Source: Anaerobaca lacustris
GTDB lineage: Bacteria > Planctomycetota > Phycisphaerae > Sedimentisphaerales > Anaerobacaceae
DNA: 64,000 nt
Direction: 5' to 3'
Assembly: GCF_030012215.1 (NCBI RefSeq)
Contig: NZ_JASCXX010000022.1
Span: forward strand, 1-64,000
The notes below the pieces were generated by a model. The model worked only from the letters and a program-made list of their open reading frames with translations. It was not told the DNA's origin and did not search any database. Made by a program: the position numbers and the translations under genes. Position 1 is the stretch's first letter; the number at the start of each line of letters is the position of its first letter. This document shows positions 1-8,919 of the stretch, piece after piece.

Positions 1-333
1 CCCCTGAAATTCAATAGGAATTCCGATCAGCGACGCTATGGGGCAGACCGACGTGGCCAGACTACCCCCCTGCCCGGCCTTTACACCTGCATCCGCGCAT
101 TTGGGCATGCCCACACCACTTCCACGATCGCCCTTCACAGTTCATGACTGTTTTGGATGAGTCCTACGAGGACCTGAACAAGCTCCTCTGTAGATGCCTG
201 ACTGCAGCGTGGCGTCTCCCGTTCTTCTCAATGGTATGGAGAAATCATCGACGCGACAGCCGCGCACAGATCCGTACGAGCAAGAATATGCAATAATAGG
301 TCTGCCGAAAGTCACGATGCTAAGGAAAACGAC
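1..333. other. No gene recognised
   Basis: I see no convincing coding sequence, RNA gene or repeat here. The minus-strand frame that runs through it continues antisense into the radical SAM remnant and reads like a shadow. The stretch directly precedes that decayed gene and may be degraded sequence too. Confidence 0.4.
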
Positions 334-913
334 ATGAGAGCACCTCCGTGTCACCTGAAAGCCTGGATACGGCCAACGCCCGAGTTCCACAAGAAAGGAC
401 TGGCAAACCACGCGGTCAACGTAGGAACGAAGTGCGGCCACCGCTGCCTCGAAGCCATCTTGTCGCAGACGGACTGGACGGTCCGCATCCTCACGAAGAA
501 CGCGTCGGTCAAAGACGACTTCCACTTTATCGAGAAACGCCGCGATCGTGTCCTGATCGGCCCGAGCATCACGGCTCCTCTGTACAATAGGCCGGCCATC
601 CAGTTGCTTGAGCCCAACACCTCCTCGATCCAGGATCGGATGCTTGCGATAGTTGAGGCCGCAGCGCGTGGCCTGCGGATGTATGCGATGTCCTGCCCCC
701 TGCTGCCTGGAATTGCCGATTCACCAAAGGATATAGAGCGGCTCGTCAAGTTGGTCGAATTACGTAACGGAATTGCCTCAGAATGTACAGAAGGCGGTGC
801 GAAAGCACTCAGATATCTCAAAGCTGCGCTTTCTGCTCTATCCATCCGGCCTGCGATCAGAGGACAGGGCGAGAATCAAGCAAGAGGATGCGGGAGTGTT
901 GTGGCTGAGGTGA
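334..913 (+). pseudogene. Decayed SPL-like radical SAM protein gene
   Basis: Remnant of a radical SAM protein of the spore-photolyase-like (SplB/Rv2578c-type) group. The first frame reads KKGLANHAVNVGTKCGHRC, where the family's CX3CX2C iron-sulfur motif should follow, but it jumps directly to CLEAIL, a segment that normally lies some 60 residues later. It then continues with typical family text (TVRILTKNASV, SITAP, LEPNTSSI, YAMSCPLLPGIADSP) up to about position 750. From about 755 a different frame (+1) carries the family C-terminus: SNYVTEL, KHSDISKLRFLLYPSGL and EDAGVLWLR, stopping at 911-913. The intervening ~60 residues (the NARGPGL-type region) are missing. Two internal deletions, one with a frameshift, remove the cluster-binding cysteines, so a functional product is very unlikely. 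Family recognition is from memory of conserved motifs. Confidence 0.8.
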
Positions 914-1112
914 AGCTGGATTATCATGTTGCCGAACGAGCGACATAATGCCAAAGAGGCCCCGGCAGTTGACGGTTGCGGGGTCTGTGAGGATCTGCTC
1001 GCAAGTCTCCAGCGTTTCTTCCGCGTTCTGGACAACGCCCGCAATGCGCGTCTGCCGCTACGTATGCTGAGCCGGAATGCTTGCAGCACGGGCTTGTGTC
1101 CGAATGGGAAAC

Positions 1113-1186
1113 AGGCGGCGGTCGGATTCGAACCGACGAATAACGGTTTTGCAAACCGTCGCCTTAGGCCACTTGGCTACGCCGCC
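1113..1186 (-). tRNA. tRNA-Cys (anticodon GCA)
   Basis: Minus-strand cloverleaf of 74 nt. The acceptor stem GGCGGCG pairs with CGCCGCC and is followed by discriminator U73, which is characteristic of tRNA-Cys. The anticodon arm is ACGGT-TTGCAAA-ACCGT, giving anticodon GCA. The T arm contains GGTTCGAATCC. CCA is not encoded. An integrase stub lies about 150 bp away, so this tRNA may once have served as an attachment site. Confidence 0.96.
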
Positions 1187-1339
1187 TAAACCACTTTGCT
1201 CATTGGGCTTACGTCGATTTTGAGTGTGCCGCTTGACAGGAGCCTACAACCTTGACTCCAACTTACTCCGTCAGGTGTAACACTTGCAGCTACCCGGTTG
1301 TCGCGCACACTCGTAACCACACGTTTGAAGGACGTTGTC

Positions 1340-1582
1340 ATGGGTCAACCCGCAAAACAACAGAAGCCTGCAGCGGCCAAGCGAAGCCGATGCCCGCTCA
1401 GTCTACATCGGACGGGTCAGTGGTACAAGAAGATTCATGGCAAATTCTACTACTTCGGCAAGGATAAGGAAGCCGCCGTAAGGGCCTACGAAGAGCAAGT
1501 CACCTATCTTCACACCGGCACGGGAGCCGCACCCGCCAGTATGAACACCCTCACCCTGCGTATCTGCGCGTGGAAAAGATGA
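1340..1582 (+). pseudogene. N-terminal stub of a tyrosine integrase
   Basis: About 80 codons from the ATG at 1340. The product has the N-terminal pattern I know from planctomycete phage-type integrases: a basic lead-in, PLSLHRTGQWYKKIHGKFYYFG, then an acidic helix (EAAVRAYEEQVTYLHTG), and the beginning of an LTL... SAM-like helix before it stops after ICAWKR. The catalytic domain (R-H-R-Y) is absent, and nothing downstream to 1676 resembles it. This is a truncated remnant next to tRNA-Cys, consistent with the scar of a lost integrative element. It could alternatively be a short standalone protein, but the motif match favours a fragment. Confidence 0.6.
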
Positions 1583-1676
1583 AACAGGGGGCTGTCCAAA
1601 GCTGGATGCCCTGGAGATTAGCATTCGTTCCAACAATGGGGCGGGGGCAACGAGACCCGCCGCCCCGTTGTAGTCG

Positions 1677-2441
1677 TCAAAACGTCCAGATCACGTGTCC
1701 GCCGAAGAACTCGGCATCGGTCGTTCGTTGGTACTCGGCACCAACAGAGCCGCCCTGGAGGAAGAACAGACGGGCTCCGATATAACCGCCGAAGTCGGCT
1801 TCCGCATCGATGTCGGCGCTGAGCCGTCTGCCACTGGACTTGAAGACCACGTCGCCCGTAAAGTATGTCACGCATGGTCCACCGTAGATCATGAAATTAC
1901 CGGGGTGCCAGCACGGCCCCATGGCCACTTGGATTTCCGTGGCATCTATTTTCGCTTTGACGGGGATTGTCTCCGGCTCCTCGTCGATATCGATTTCAAG
2001 AGCGGTATTATCGTCTCCGGTGTAAACGCTGACCAAACCAACGATACCCCACGAGACCTGCTTGCCTGCTTGCATGGTGACGCGCCCACCGACTCCCAGG
2101 GCACCGTCAGTGCTTTCGTACCAATCCTGTTCGATGGACACAGCTCCAACGCGGCCAAAAATCTCGGCCCGTTGGCTGGCGAGTCCTACGGCCACTTGGC
2201 CCCAGACAGTGTTGAGTTCCACGCCATCGAGGTTTGCGCTCGTCTTGGGAAAGACGTTCCCTTCGATCTCCACGGTCGGGAACTCCAGCTTTATATCCTG
2301 CTCACTTCTTGATAGCCACCCTCCCAATTGCCACTGCCCCGCGTCCAGGCGACTGACCGGAGGCCCCAGCGGGCTCAGCGCCATCGCCGGGACAGCGGTC
2401 AATACCATCACTCCCATCACTATCAGTCGTCTCACTCTCAT
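1677..2441 (-). CDS. Predicted outer-membrane beta-barrel protein
   Basis: Protein of 254 residues with an N-terminal signal peptide (basic MRVRR, hydrophobic core, cleavage near AMA). The mature part is composed of alternating amphipathic strands rich in Gly and aromatic residues (WQLGGWLSRSEQDIKLEF, GGYIGARLFFLQGGSVGAEY) and ends in a terminal Phe (GGHVIWTF), the usual signature of an outer-membrane barrel recognised by BamA. The start at 2441 is preferred over an upstream in-frame start because AAAGGAG lies about 8 nt upstream. Its cargo or function cannot be read from the sequence. It stands alone between gene debris and a gene-poor stretch. Confidence 0.7.
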   Translation of the reverse strand: MRVRRLIVMGVMVLTAVPAMALSPLGPPVSRLDAGQWQLGGWLSRSEQDIKLEFPTVEIEGNVFPKTSANLDGVELNTVWGQVAVGLASQRAEIFGRVGAVSIEQDWYESTDGALGVGGRVTMQAGKQVSWGIVGLVSVYTGDDNTALEIDIDEEPETIPVKAKIDATEIQVAMGPCWHPGNFMIYGGPCVTYFTGDVVFKSSGRRLSADIDAEADFGGYIGARLFFLQGGSVGAEYQRTTDAEFFGGHVIWTF

Positions 2442-3260
2442 GGCTCTTCTCCTTTCGGAAGAACACCTGACTCGGCCCGTCTGCACTCTACGCAGAGACA
2501 CCTGCGAACCGAAGAACCTCTCTGTCTGACGTGCGTATCAGCCCATATCGCAAGAAGCGCACAACACACCTTTCGAAAGGCGATTTCGGCAGGCCAAATG
2601 TGGATGAAAGAAATCTCAAGATTACGATATTTCTCCGCCCCTGACGATCAAGGCAACAAGGATCTCCCGTCTCATTGTTCTCCCTTTCACATTGCCCCAT
2701 ACCTTTCCTCTCTTCGATGGGGCCTCCGTCCTCCATCCCCGTCATTGTAGATCCTCGTGGCCGCAATATCAAGGCTTCTGGGCAGATTTCCCTGCCGAAT
2801 AGCGTATTCCTTGTGCACGAATACCGTTCCGTTCCCCGCGAGAGGTCCTTGGCAAAGACAATCCGCTACCCCGTGAGACAGTCAGTCTCACCAGGGAGAA
2901 GGGATATCGGTTTTCAGGGAGCAGTCGCGTGTTGGCCATCGCGCCGATGCCTCCATGAGGAGCCCACTCCGCCGACGCCACCGGTAATGGCATGTGACCA
3001 CCCAGGCCCGGGCCGAATTCCCGGCCGGGGACTCCAAACACAGACCGAGGGGGTTGCCGCCGGGACTCCAAATCAGCAGCGGGGGGTGCCCGGGATTTCC
3101 ACGAGGGTATGACTCCAGCCACTCGAAGGGGGTCGGCCCCGCCCCCCCTACCCTCCGGGCCAAGAAAAAGACAAGCCCAGGACAAGCAGGCCGTCCGCCC
3201 CCATGAATAGGTCATTGTCGGGTTTGTCGTAAGTGCTTGTTTTCAGGTCGCTTACATGAA
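2442..3260. other. Gene-poor stretch
   Basis: About 800 bp with no convincing gene. The first ~100 bp hold the leader of the beta-barrel gene. Around 3020-3100 the sequence is very G/C-rich with two near copies of the short string CGGGGACTCCAAA/CGGGACTCCAAA about 30 bp apart and neighbouring runs of five or six G. Short frames on both strands are not persuasive: low-complexity G/P-rich translations and no ribosome binding sites. This may be decayed sequence. Confidence 0.4.
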
Positions 3261-3333
<73 letters not shown>

Positions 3334-3492
3334 GAGGGCTTGGTTCGGCGTCGGCCGGAAACCAACGCAGCCGACACGTGCGTGTCAGCCGCGGCGAAAC
3401 AAGGAGTGTACCAGCCATTTCGATTGTCTGCAAGACAATTGCTGGGGCAAGCACAAAACTTTCTTCCGCCCCCGGCCGGTCGCAAGTGGCGA

Positions 3493-3870
3493 TCAGCGGG
3501 CCGACAGGACGTACTGGCGCGCCTTGCTGATGGACTGCCTGCCTTTGGCAGCGGAGGTCTCGATACGGCACTCGGCTGCATCGCCACGCATGGCGATTTC
3601 GACCGCCAGGACAGCCCGGCTGTCGCCCAACAGACTTGCATCGAGGGAAAGCGGTCCGGCCGTCGCCGGCTCGCCACGGGCAGCCTGATGGCGAGCCCAG
3701 GCCAGGCCGCTGGCCGCCAGATTGCGGTCCAGCGCCTGCAGGTAGGTGGCATCGGCCTGAAAGAGCATCGTATTGGCCCCTTCAGTCAGCACGAGCATCA
3801 CGACGGCGGTGATAGCAAGCAGCATGATGACATATACCAGGATAAAGCCAGATCGTCTCGCCTCGCTCAT
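3493..3870 (-). CDS. Minor pseudopilin, PilX/GspK-like
   Basis: Protein of 125 residues, last gene of the secretion/pilus operon. It has a short basic leader (MSEARRSGF) followed by one hydrophobic helix (ILVYVIMLLAITAVVMLVLTEG) and a region resembling the start of GspK/PilX minor pseudopilins, which often lack the +5 Glu; no Glu is present there. The ALDRNLAASGLAWARHQ segment resembles the conserved tract seen in PilX-like proteins. Much shorter than a full GspK, so it lacks the large inserted domain. The ATG at 3870 overlaps the preceding gene by 4 bp, pointing to translational coupling. Assignment to GspK or PilX is by analogy of position and architecture only. Confidence 0.6.
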   Translation of the reverse strand: MSEARRSGFILVYVIMLLAITAVVMLVLTEGANTMLFQADATYLQALDRNLAASGLAWARHQAARGEPATAGPLSLDASLLGDSRAVLAVEIAMRGDAAECRIETSAAKGRQSISKARQYVLSAR

Positions 3871-4382
3871 GGGGCTTCCTCCGCCTTGGCCAGGCCGCCG
3901 ATGAAGTAGACATAGGAATTGGCCAACTTCTCTCTGGTCTTGCCGGCAATGCGTTCCTGCAAAAACGTGCGCACCTCGACGGCATGTGCTTCCTCGCCCT
4001 GTTGCCAGCGCCACCAGGTGATTACCGCATCGCGAAATCGCCAGACCCCCTCGGTTTGCGCCTCGGCCTGGTCGAGCCGCGTCCGAGTCACGCCGGCTTC
4101 GTCCATTCGATAGCAGATCACGCCCTCGGGCAAGGCGATCAGGAGCGTTCGGTCATCGCTTCGGACCTCGCCAGACGCGTCGGGCAGATCGACAGCCGCG
4201 TCCACGTCGTCGCGTATGTGGCGGACCAGATCCAGGACCCTGGTGTTCTCCTGTACGATGCGCGTCATGCGAGGCACATCGCGAACGGATGTCGCAAACA
4301 AACCGCTGAAGGCAATGGCCGCGAATGGCAGGACGGTGATCACTACGAGCATCTCGACCAGTGTGAAGGCCCTTGTTCTCAT
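3867..4382 (-). CDS. Prepilin-like protein, GspJ-like
   Basis: About 171 residues. It carries a type IV prepilin N-terminus: short basic leader, then FTLVEMLVVITVLPFAAIAF with Glu at +5 of the predicted mature protein, cleaved and methylated by a PilD/GspO prepilin peptidase. None is encoded nearby. The soluble part (QENTRVLDLVRHIRDDVDAA, then a beta-rich tail) resembles GspJ-type minor pseudopilins. The ATG at 4382 overlaps the upstream stop by one base; a GTG codon at 4385 is an equally coupled alternative. Sits between GspI-like and PilX-like genes, the order expected for minor pseudopilins. Confidence 0.65.
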   Translation of the reverse strand: MRTRAFTLVEMLVVITVLPFAAIAFSGLFATSVRDVPRMTRIVQENTRVLDLVRHIRDDVDAAVDLPDASGEVRSDDRTLLIALPEGVICYRMDEAGVTRTRLDQAEAQTEGVWRFRDAVITWWRWQQGEEAHAVEVRTFLQERIAGKTREKLANSYVYFIGGLAKAEEAP

Positions 4383-4780
4383 CACGAGCCCTCCTCTTCA
4401 GCGGGTTGCCCTGCCGGCGCAACATACCGTGACAGTTCAACGACCACTTGCCTGGAGCCGGCCTGCGCGCCGGCCTTGACGTCGATCCGTTCGAGTCCGG
4501 CCCACTGCCCTTCTCCCAGCGCCCTCTCCAGTGAGACGGTCACTCGCGGCCAAAGCCGCTTGCACTCGTCGGCGTCGATCGGGGCGCCGGTGGCGGCCAC
4601 GCTGTCGAGCTGGGCCATGGCCGCCGCGATGCACTGCTGACGGGCCCACTGATGGCGGTTGAAGGCGCTGAAGCCGCCTACCGAAACCGTCAGTCCGGCC
4701 AGCAGCAGAGCGAACAGCGACATGGCCACGATCAGCTCGGCCAGCATGAAACCGTTTGTTTGTCTTGTCCTTTCCGACAC
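4382..4780 (-). CDS. Prepilin-like protein, GspI-like
   Basis: Protein of 132 residues with a prepilin leader and the motif GFMLAELIVAMSLFALLLAG, in which Glu occupies the +5 position after the predicted Gly|Phe cleavage site. The remaining domain is short and fits the size of GspI minor pseudopilins. It is embedded in a minus-strand operon with secretion ATPase and inner-membrane GspF-like genes and overlaps the next gene. It probably helps to build the short pseudopilus tip. Assignment to I rather than H/V is by size and order. Confidence 0.6.
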   Translation of the reverse strand: MSERTRQTNGFMLAELIVAMSLFALLLAGLTVSVGGFSAFNRHQWARQQCIAAAMAQLDSVAATGAPIDADECKRLWPRVTVSLERALGEGQWAGLERIDVKAGAQAGSRQVVVELSRYVAPAGQPAEEEGS

Positions 4781-4802
4781 GATAAGACTCCAAAGTTGCG
4801 CG

Positions 4803-6281
4803 TCACGGATAGATATTGCCGGTCATAAAAGTGAGAACGGCCACTGTCGGAGAGAAGACGGCGTAGACGACAAACCCGACCGTCGCTCCGAGCAGGATGA
4901 TGCCGAAGGGCCACAGGATGAATCGCGTCAGGTTCACCCGGTAGCTGTAATTCGAGCGATAGAACGATTCGAGCGTCTCTAACACCGCCGGGGTGTGATC
5001 CGCTCCTGCGTTGCGGTCGAACGCCCAGGCCAGGGCCGAGGCCAGGCCGCAACCCCGCGCCGCGGCGGCGACATCGTCGCCCTGCTCGACGCGTCGAAGC
5101 CAGCACGCCAACCGACGCCGGAAGCCCTGGTTGACATCCAATCCGAGTGTGCTGCGAATCGCCTCGTTGATCGGACAATCCGTCCGTATCGCCACGCGCA
5201 GCAGTTCGACCGTCTGCAATGTGGCGTTGTTGTTCTCGAACCAGCGCAGCACGGGCAGATGCCATTTGATCCAGTCGCCGATTCGGGAGAGTCGGTAGGG
5301 CCTGTCCGGACGGCGCGGACGCGTTCGAGACCAGATCCAAATCGGTGGAATCACGAAGAAGATCAGAAGGAACAAGCCCCAGGCGATCACCCCGTCGTGT
5401 TTGTAGACCAGTTCCCGCATAATCGCGATCAGCACGCGCGTCGACGCGGGCAAACGCCCCTCTGCCACCTCCTCCAACACCGAGGTGAGCTGTGGAATGA
5501 CAAAGGTCATCAGACCCAGCGTCATGATGAACGTGATAGACAGGATCACCACAGGATAGGCGGCGTGAACGGGTTGCAGCCGCATCCGCTTGGCGGCCTG
5601 CAAGCGCAGATCGTTTTCGACGGCCTCGATCGCGGCCGGAAGTTGGCCTTTGGGCTCGGCCGCAGAGAGGATTGCCAGAGCCCGGCTGGGACAGCGAGGG
5701 TAGCCTCGGCGAATGGATTCGACCAGTGAGTGGCCCTGGACGAGCCACTTCTTGATCTGCTTGAGCACATAGGCGCTGCCATCAGTCCGTCCACTCGCGG
5801 CGCAGTCCAGCGCCATCGGCAGCGGCAGGTTCTGCCGCATGCTGCTGCCGAGGGTCGAGAAGACGTACGCCGCCGTGGCTTTGCGACTGCCGGCGCTGTA
5901 GCCGATCAGGCAGGCCACAACCGCCACAATCCCCAGCAACACGAACAGAGGGAGCACGAAACCGGCTCCGAGGGCCGCAAACGCCCCAAACGATCCAATC
6001 ACGAACAGCGTGCCACCGATCGCCGCGAGGACCAGGAAGGCAAGTCGGTGGACCCATCGCTGTGGCTCAGCGTGCCGACCCCCGAGCGCGACCGCCACCA
6101 GCGTCACGAGGACAAGCACGGCGGCGCAGAGAGCTACCCACGCCTCATTGGTCTCGACGGCGAAGTAGACCATTCCCAGAACACCCAGAGGCACGGTCGT
6201 TAAGGCGAGAACCGGCCGTTTGTATCCCAGGATGGCGTACACAACCAAGAGAACGGCGATGATGGCAGGAAGTTCGAGCAT
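4803..6281 (-). CDS. GspF-like membrane protein with extra N-terminal membrane domain
   Basis: Protein of 492 residues. The first ~130 residues form about five hydrophobic helices not found in standard GspF/PilC. The rest carries GspF-domain features: an N-terminal soluble helical block (STLGSSMRQNLPLPMALDCAASG, LVQGHSLVESI, LSAAEPKGQLPAAIEAVENDL), the membrane pair with AYPVVILSITFIMTLGLMTFVIPQL, then a weaker second repeat ending in a C-terminal membrane helix. GspF/PilC is the inner-membrane platform that couples the ATPase to pseudopilus assembly. The start has GAGGAAACG upstream. It lies 10 bp downstream of a canonical GspF gene, so the operon holds two different platform-like proteins. 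Confidence 0.75.
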   Translation of the reverse strand: MLELPAIIAVLLVVYAILGYKRPVLALTTVPLGVLGMVYFAVETNEAWVALCAAVLVLVTLVAVALGGRHAEPQRWVHRLAFLVLAAIGGTLFVIGSFGAFAALGAGFVLPLFVLLGIVAVVACLIGYSAGSRKATAAYVFSTLGSSMRQNLPLPMALDCAASGRTDGSAYVLKQIKKWLVQGHSLVESIRRGYPRCPSRALAILSAAEPKGQLPAAIEAVENDLRLQAAKRMRLQPVHAAYPVVILSITFIMTLGLMTFVIPQLTSVLEEVAEGRLPASTRVLIAIMRELVYKHDGVIAWGLFLLIFFVIPPIWIWSRTRPRRPDRPYRLSRIGDWIKWHLPVLRWFENNNATLQTVELLRVAIRTDCPINEAIRSTLGLDVNQGFRRRLACWLRRVEQGDDVAAAARGCGLASALAWAFDRNAGADHTPAVLETLESFYRSNYSYRVNLTRFILWPFGIILLGATVGFVVYAVFSPTVAVLTFMTGNIYP

Positions 6282-6291
6282 TTTCGTTTCC

Positions 6292-7494
6292 TCAGCCGGC
6301 CGCTGACAGACTGGTAACGACCTGGATCATGGGCAGGAACATGGCGAGAATCGTGACACCGAGAAAGCCGCCCACCACGACGAGCATCATCGGTAGCAGG
6401 ACAACCTGCAGCCGCGATTGGCCGGCGCGGGCCTGGTCAGCGTACATGTCGGCCAGGCTGTGCAGGTTGTCGGGCAGTTCGTTGCGCTGGGCGCCGAGCT
6501 GGACCGAATAGAGAAACAGCCGGGGCAGCATCCCGGCGTCGTGACCGGCCTCCATGAAGTTGGCGCCTTTCTCGATCTGCGCGGCCAGCCGCTCGCTGTC
6601 GAGCAGGAGCCGCTCGCTTCCGGCCGCGACGGCGCCCAGACGCAGGCACTCGGGCATGTCGCAGCCAGCCCCGACGAGAAGCGCCATCGCTTCGGCCATG
6701 CGGCTGAGCACACTGTTGTGCCAGAGCCGACCGATCACCGGCACGTGCAGCAAGAATCCCTCCTTGATTCGTCTGCCCGCGGGAGAGGCAGACAAGGCGA
6801 CGAACAAGCCGACGACGACGGCGACGAACACGGCCACACCCGTCCAGAACGGCACCACGTTTCTCGCCAGATCGAGAACGCCCTGGGTCACCGGGTTGAT
6901 CCTTCCTCCGATCATCTCCTCGAGAACGCCTTGGAACTGCGGAACGATGTACGTGAACACCAGTGTAATGATGATCGCCGCGAGGACAAAGACGACGGCC
7001 GGATAGCTGACGGCTTCGAAGATGATTCGGCGGGTGTGCGAGGCCAGTTCGAGGTGCCGATTCAGGCTGGTGAGCATCTCGGTCAGTCGGCCCGTCTCGA
7101 CGCCGGCCTTCAGGATCCGGCCGTAGAGCGGGGGAAAGGCCCCCTGCCTCTTCTGAAACGCCTCCTCGATGCCCATTCCCGCCTCCAGGTCGGCGGCGAT
7201 CTCCTCGACCAGCTTGCGCATCGACTTGGAGGTGATGTCCTGAGCCAACTCGCGCAGTCCTCGTTCCAACGGGATGCCCGCCTTGGTGATCGAGGCCAAC
7301 TGCTGGTTGAACAGCAGAAACTCGTTGCGGCCAATGGCCGTCTTGGGCTGCTCGGTCCGGCCCTTCTCGATCGAGTTGACGGTCAGGCCCATCTCACGAA
7401 GGGCGGCGTCGGCCTCCTGCGAAGAGGGCGCCTCGATCGTCCCGGTCATCAGCCTGCCGCCGGCAGTCAATGCATTGTATTTGAACGTCGCCAT
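6292..7494 (-). CDS. gspF: Type II secretion/type IV pilus inner-membrane platform protein GspF/PilC
   Basis: Protein of 400 residues, the normal GspF length. It starts with the classical MATFKYNALTAGG, followed by FNQQLASITKAGIPLERGLREL and the first GspF repeat ending in the membrane segment SYPAVVFVLAAIIITLVFTYIVPQF; the second repeat (LSRMAEAMALLVGAGCDMPECL) ends in the C-terminal membrane helix. It is predicted to anchor the ATPase encoded just upstream and drive pseudopilin polymerisation. It belongs to a minus-strand operon running from the ATPase (ending at 7555) to the PilX-like gene. Confidence 0.9.
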   Translation of the reverse strand: MATFKYNALTAGGRLMTGTIEAPSSQEADAALREMGLTVNSIEKGRTEQPKTAIGRNEFLLFNQQLASITKAGIPLERGLRELAQDITSKSMRKLVEEIAADLEAGMGIEEAFQKRQGAFPPLYGRILKAGVETGRLTEMLTSLNRHLELASHTRRIIFEAVSYPAVVFVLAAIIITLVFTYIVPQFQGVLEEMIGGRINPVTQGVLDLARNVVPFWTGVAVFVAVVVGLFVALSASPAGRRIKEGFLLHVPVIGRLWHNSVLSRMAEAMALLVGAGCDMPECLRLGAVAAGSERLLLDSERLAAQIEKGANFMEAGHDAGMLPRLFLYSVQLGAQRNELPDNLHSLADMYADQARAGQSRLQVVLLPMMLVVVGGFLGVTILAMFLPMIQVVTSLSAAG

Positions 7495-7554
7495 GCTCTG
7501 GTTCCCAATTGTCCTGTCTCAAAAGACCTGAAGTCCTCTGTTTCCATCTGAACG

Positions 7555-8724
7555 CTACGGGGCGGCTCCATCGCTGAGACCGCATGCCCGATTCAGTTCC
7601 GCCTGTGTCGTGACGCCCGTTTCGACCAATCGCCGACCGTCCTCCAGGATCGTTGCATGGCCCTTGGTTTGCAGCAGGGTGTCCAGCTCTTCGAGGTCGG
7701 CCTTGGCCAGAATGGCCTTGCGCAGGTCGCTGTCCAGTTGGACCATCTCGGCAATCAGGAGGCGGCCTTTGAAGCCCGTCCCCAGACACGCATCACAGCC
7801 TACCGGCTCGTACTCGCCCGCCGCCTGCCTCTTGCACCGCTCGCAGAGCCTGCGGACCAATCTCTGGTTGACGACCGCTGCGATGCTCGACGTAACCTGG
7901 TAGGGCTCGATGCCCATTTCGAGCAGTCGCAGCAGCGCCCCGGCGGGCGTGCCGCTGTGCATCGTACTCATCAGCATGTGTCCGGTCAGGCCGGCCTCGA
8001 TGGCGATTCGGGCCGTCTCGGCGTCGCGAATCTCGCCGATCATGAGCACCTGCGGGTCCTGGCGGAGCAGCGACCGCAGCGCCGTAGGGAAGGTCATCTG
8101 CCCGTGCGGCGTGATCGGCACCTGCGTGACCCCATCGATGCGAATCTCGACCGGGTCTTCCAGCGAGACGATGCTCTTGCCCGGCAGGGTACGAATGATA
8201 TGGCGGAGGATCGCGGCCAGCGTCGTGCTCTTTCCGCTCCCGGCCGGACCGGTCAGCAGCAGCACACCCTGGCTCTGCGCCGCGACGGCCTTCAGTGCCC
8301 TTTCGATCTGCGGCGAAAAACCGAGTTGCTCCAGCGCCAGAAGGTCCTGCCGCCGGTAGAACAGGCGAACGACCGCCCGCTGACCATGGATGGTCGGAAA
8401 GATCGCCAGACGAACATCGGAGACCTTCTCGGCCGCTGCGCCGGAAATCTCCAGACGCCCTTCCTGGGGGATGTCGTTGCGGTAGGTCAGAAGTCCCCCG
8501 AGCACCTTGAGCCGGGCGACCACGTTGTCGGTCAGCGTCGCCGGGAGGCCTTCGACCGGGTTGAGAACGCCATCCAGGCGGAATTTCACGACGAGCGAGT
8601 CGGCCGTCGGCTCGAAATGGACGTCGCTGGCCTCGGCCTGGATCGCCTGGGCGAGCAGGTCGTCCACCAGGGCGACCACGTCCAGTCCGTTGTGCTGCCG
8701 ACGATCGTGCGTCTTTGGGGCCAT
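7555..8724 (-). CDS. gspE: Secretion/pilus assembly ATPase GspE/PilB
   Basis: About 389 residues if translated from the ATG at 8724; a TTG at 8808 in the same frame would add 28 low-quality residues. Contains the usual GspE core: SDVHFEP at the N-terminal domain boundary, Walker A GPAGSGKSTT, the Asp box (LEDPVEIRIDGVTQVPI), Walker B (VLMIGEIRDAETA), the His box (STMHSGTPAGALLRLLEMG) and a tetracysteine zinc site (CERC ... CDAC). It lacks the N1 domain found in longer PilB/GspE proteins. It is expected to power pseudopilus assembly from the cytoplasmic face. First gene of the operon, divergent from the sigma factor gene at 8920. Confidence 0.9.
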   Translation of the reverse strand: MAPKTHDRRQHNGLDVVALVDDLLAQAIQAEASDVHFEPTADSLVVKFRLDGVLNPVEGLPATLTDNVVARLKVLGGLLTYRNDIPQEGRLEISGAAAEKVSDVRLAIFPTIHGQRAVVRLFYRRQDLLALEQLGFSPQIERALKAVAAQSQGVLLLTGPAGSGKSTTLAAILRHIIRTLPGKSIVSLEDPVEIRIDGVTQVPITPHGQMTFPTALRSLLRQDPQVLMIGEIRDAETARIAIEAGLTGHMLMSTMHSGTPAGALLRLLEMGIEPYQVTSSIAAVVNQRLVRRLCERCKRQAAGEYEPVGCDACLGTGFKGRLLIAEMVQLDSDLRKAILAKADLEELDTLLQTKGHATILEDGRRLVETGVTTQAELNRACGLSDGAAP

Positions 8725-8919
8725 CGAACCTGCTCGTATCCCTGTTTTGGTTCGTCCAGAAGTCCCCAGTGGACTCTGTTCTTGCACTTTTAGGACGCGC
8801 CGGCGCAACCGGCGTTAATCGGAAAGGTGTTTTTTGCACTTTCGACGGTTTTTCGTTAACATGGGCTCGGAGCGCGCGTCTACTCATAGAAAGCCGCGCA
8901 GTCGGGAGCATTGGTGCTT

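Noticed and set aside
2888-3163. Minus-strand frame of 91 codons in the gene-poor gap
   Set aside because: Low-complexity Gly/Pro/Arg text, no ribosome site and no recognisable family.
8725-8808. TTG-initiated N-terminal extension of the ATPase
   Set aside because: The added residues are not like GspE/PilB and the ATG at 8724 fits the family start better, though the ribosome site is weak.
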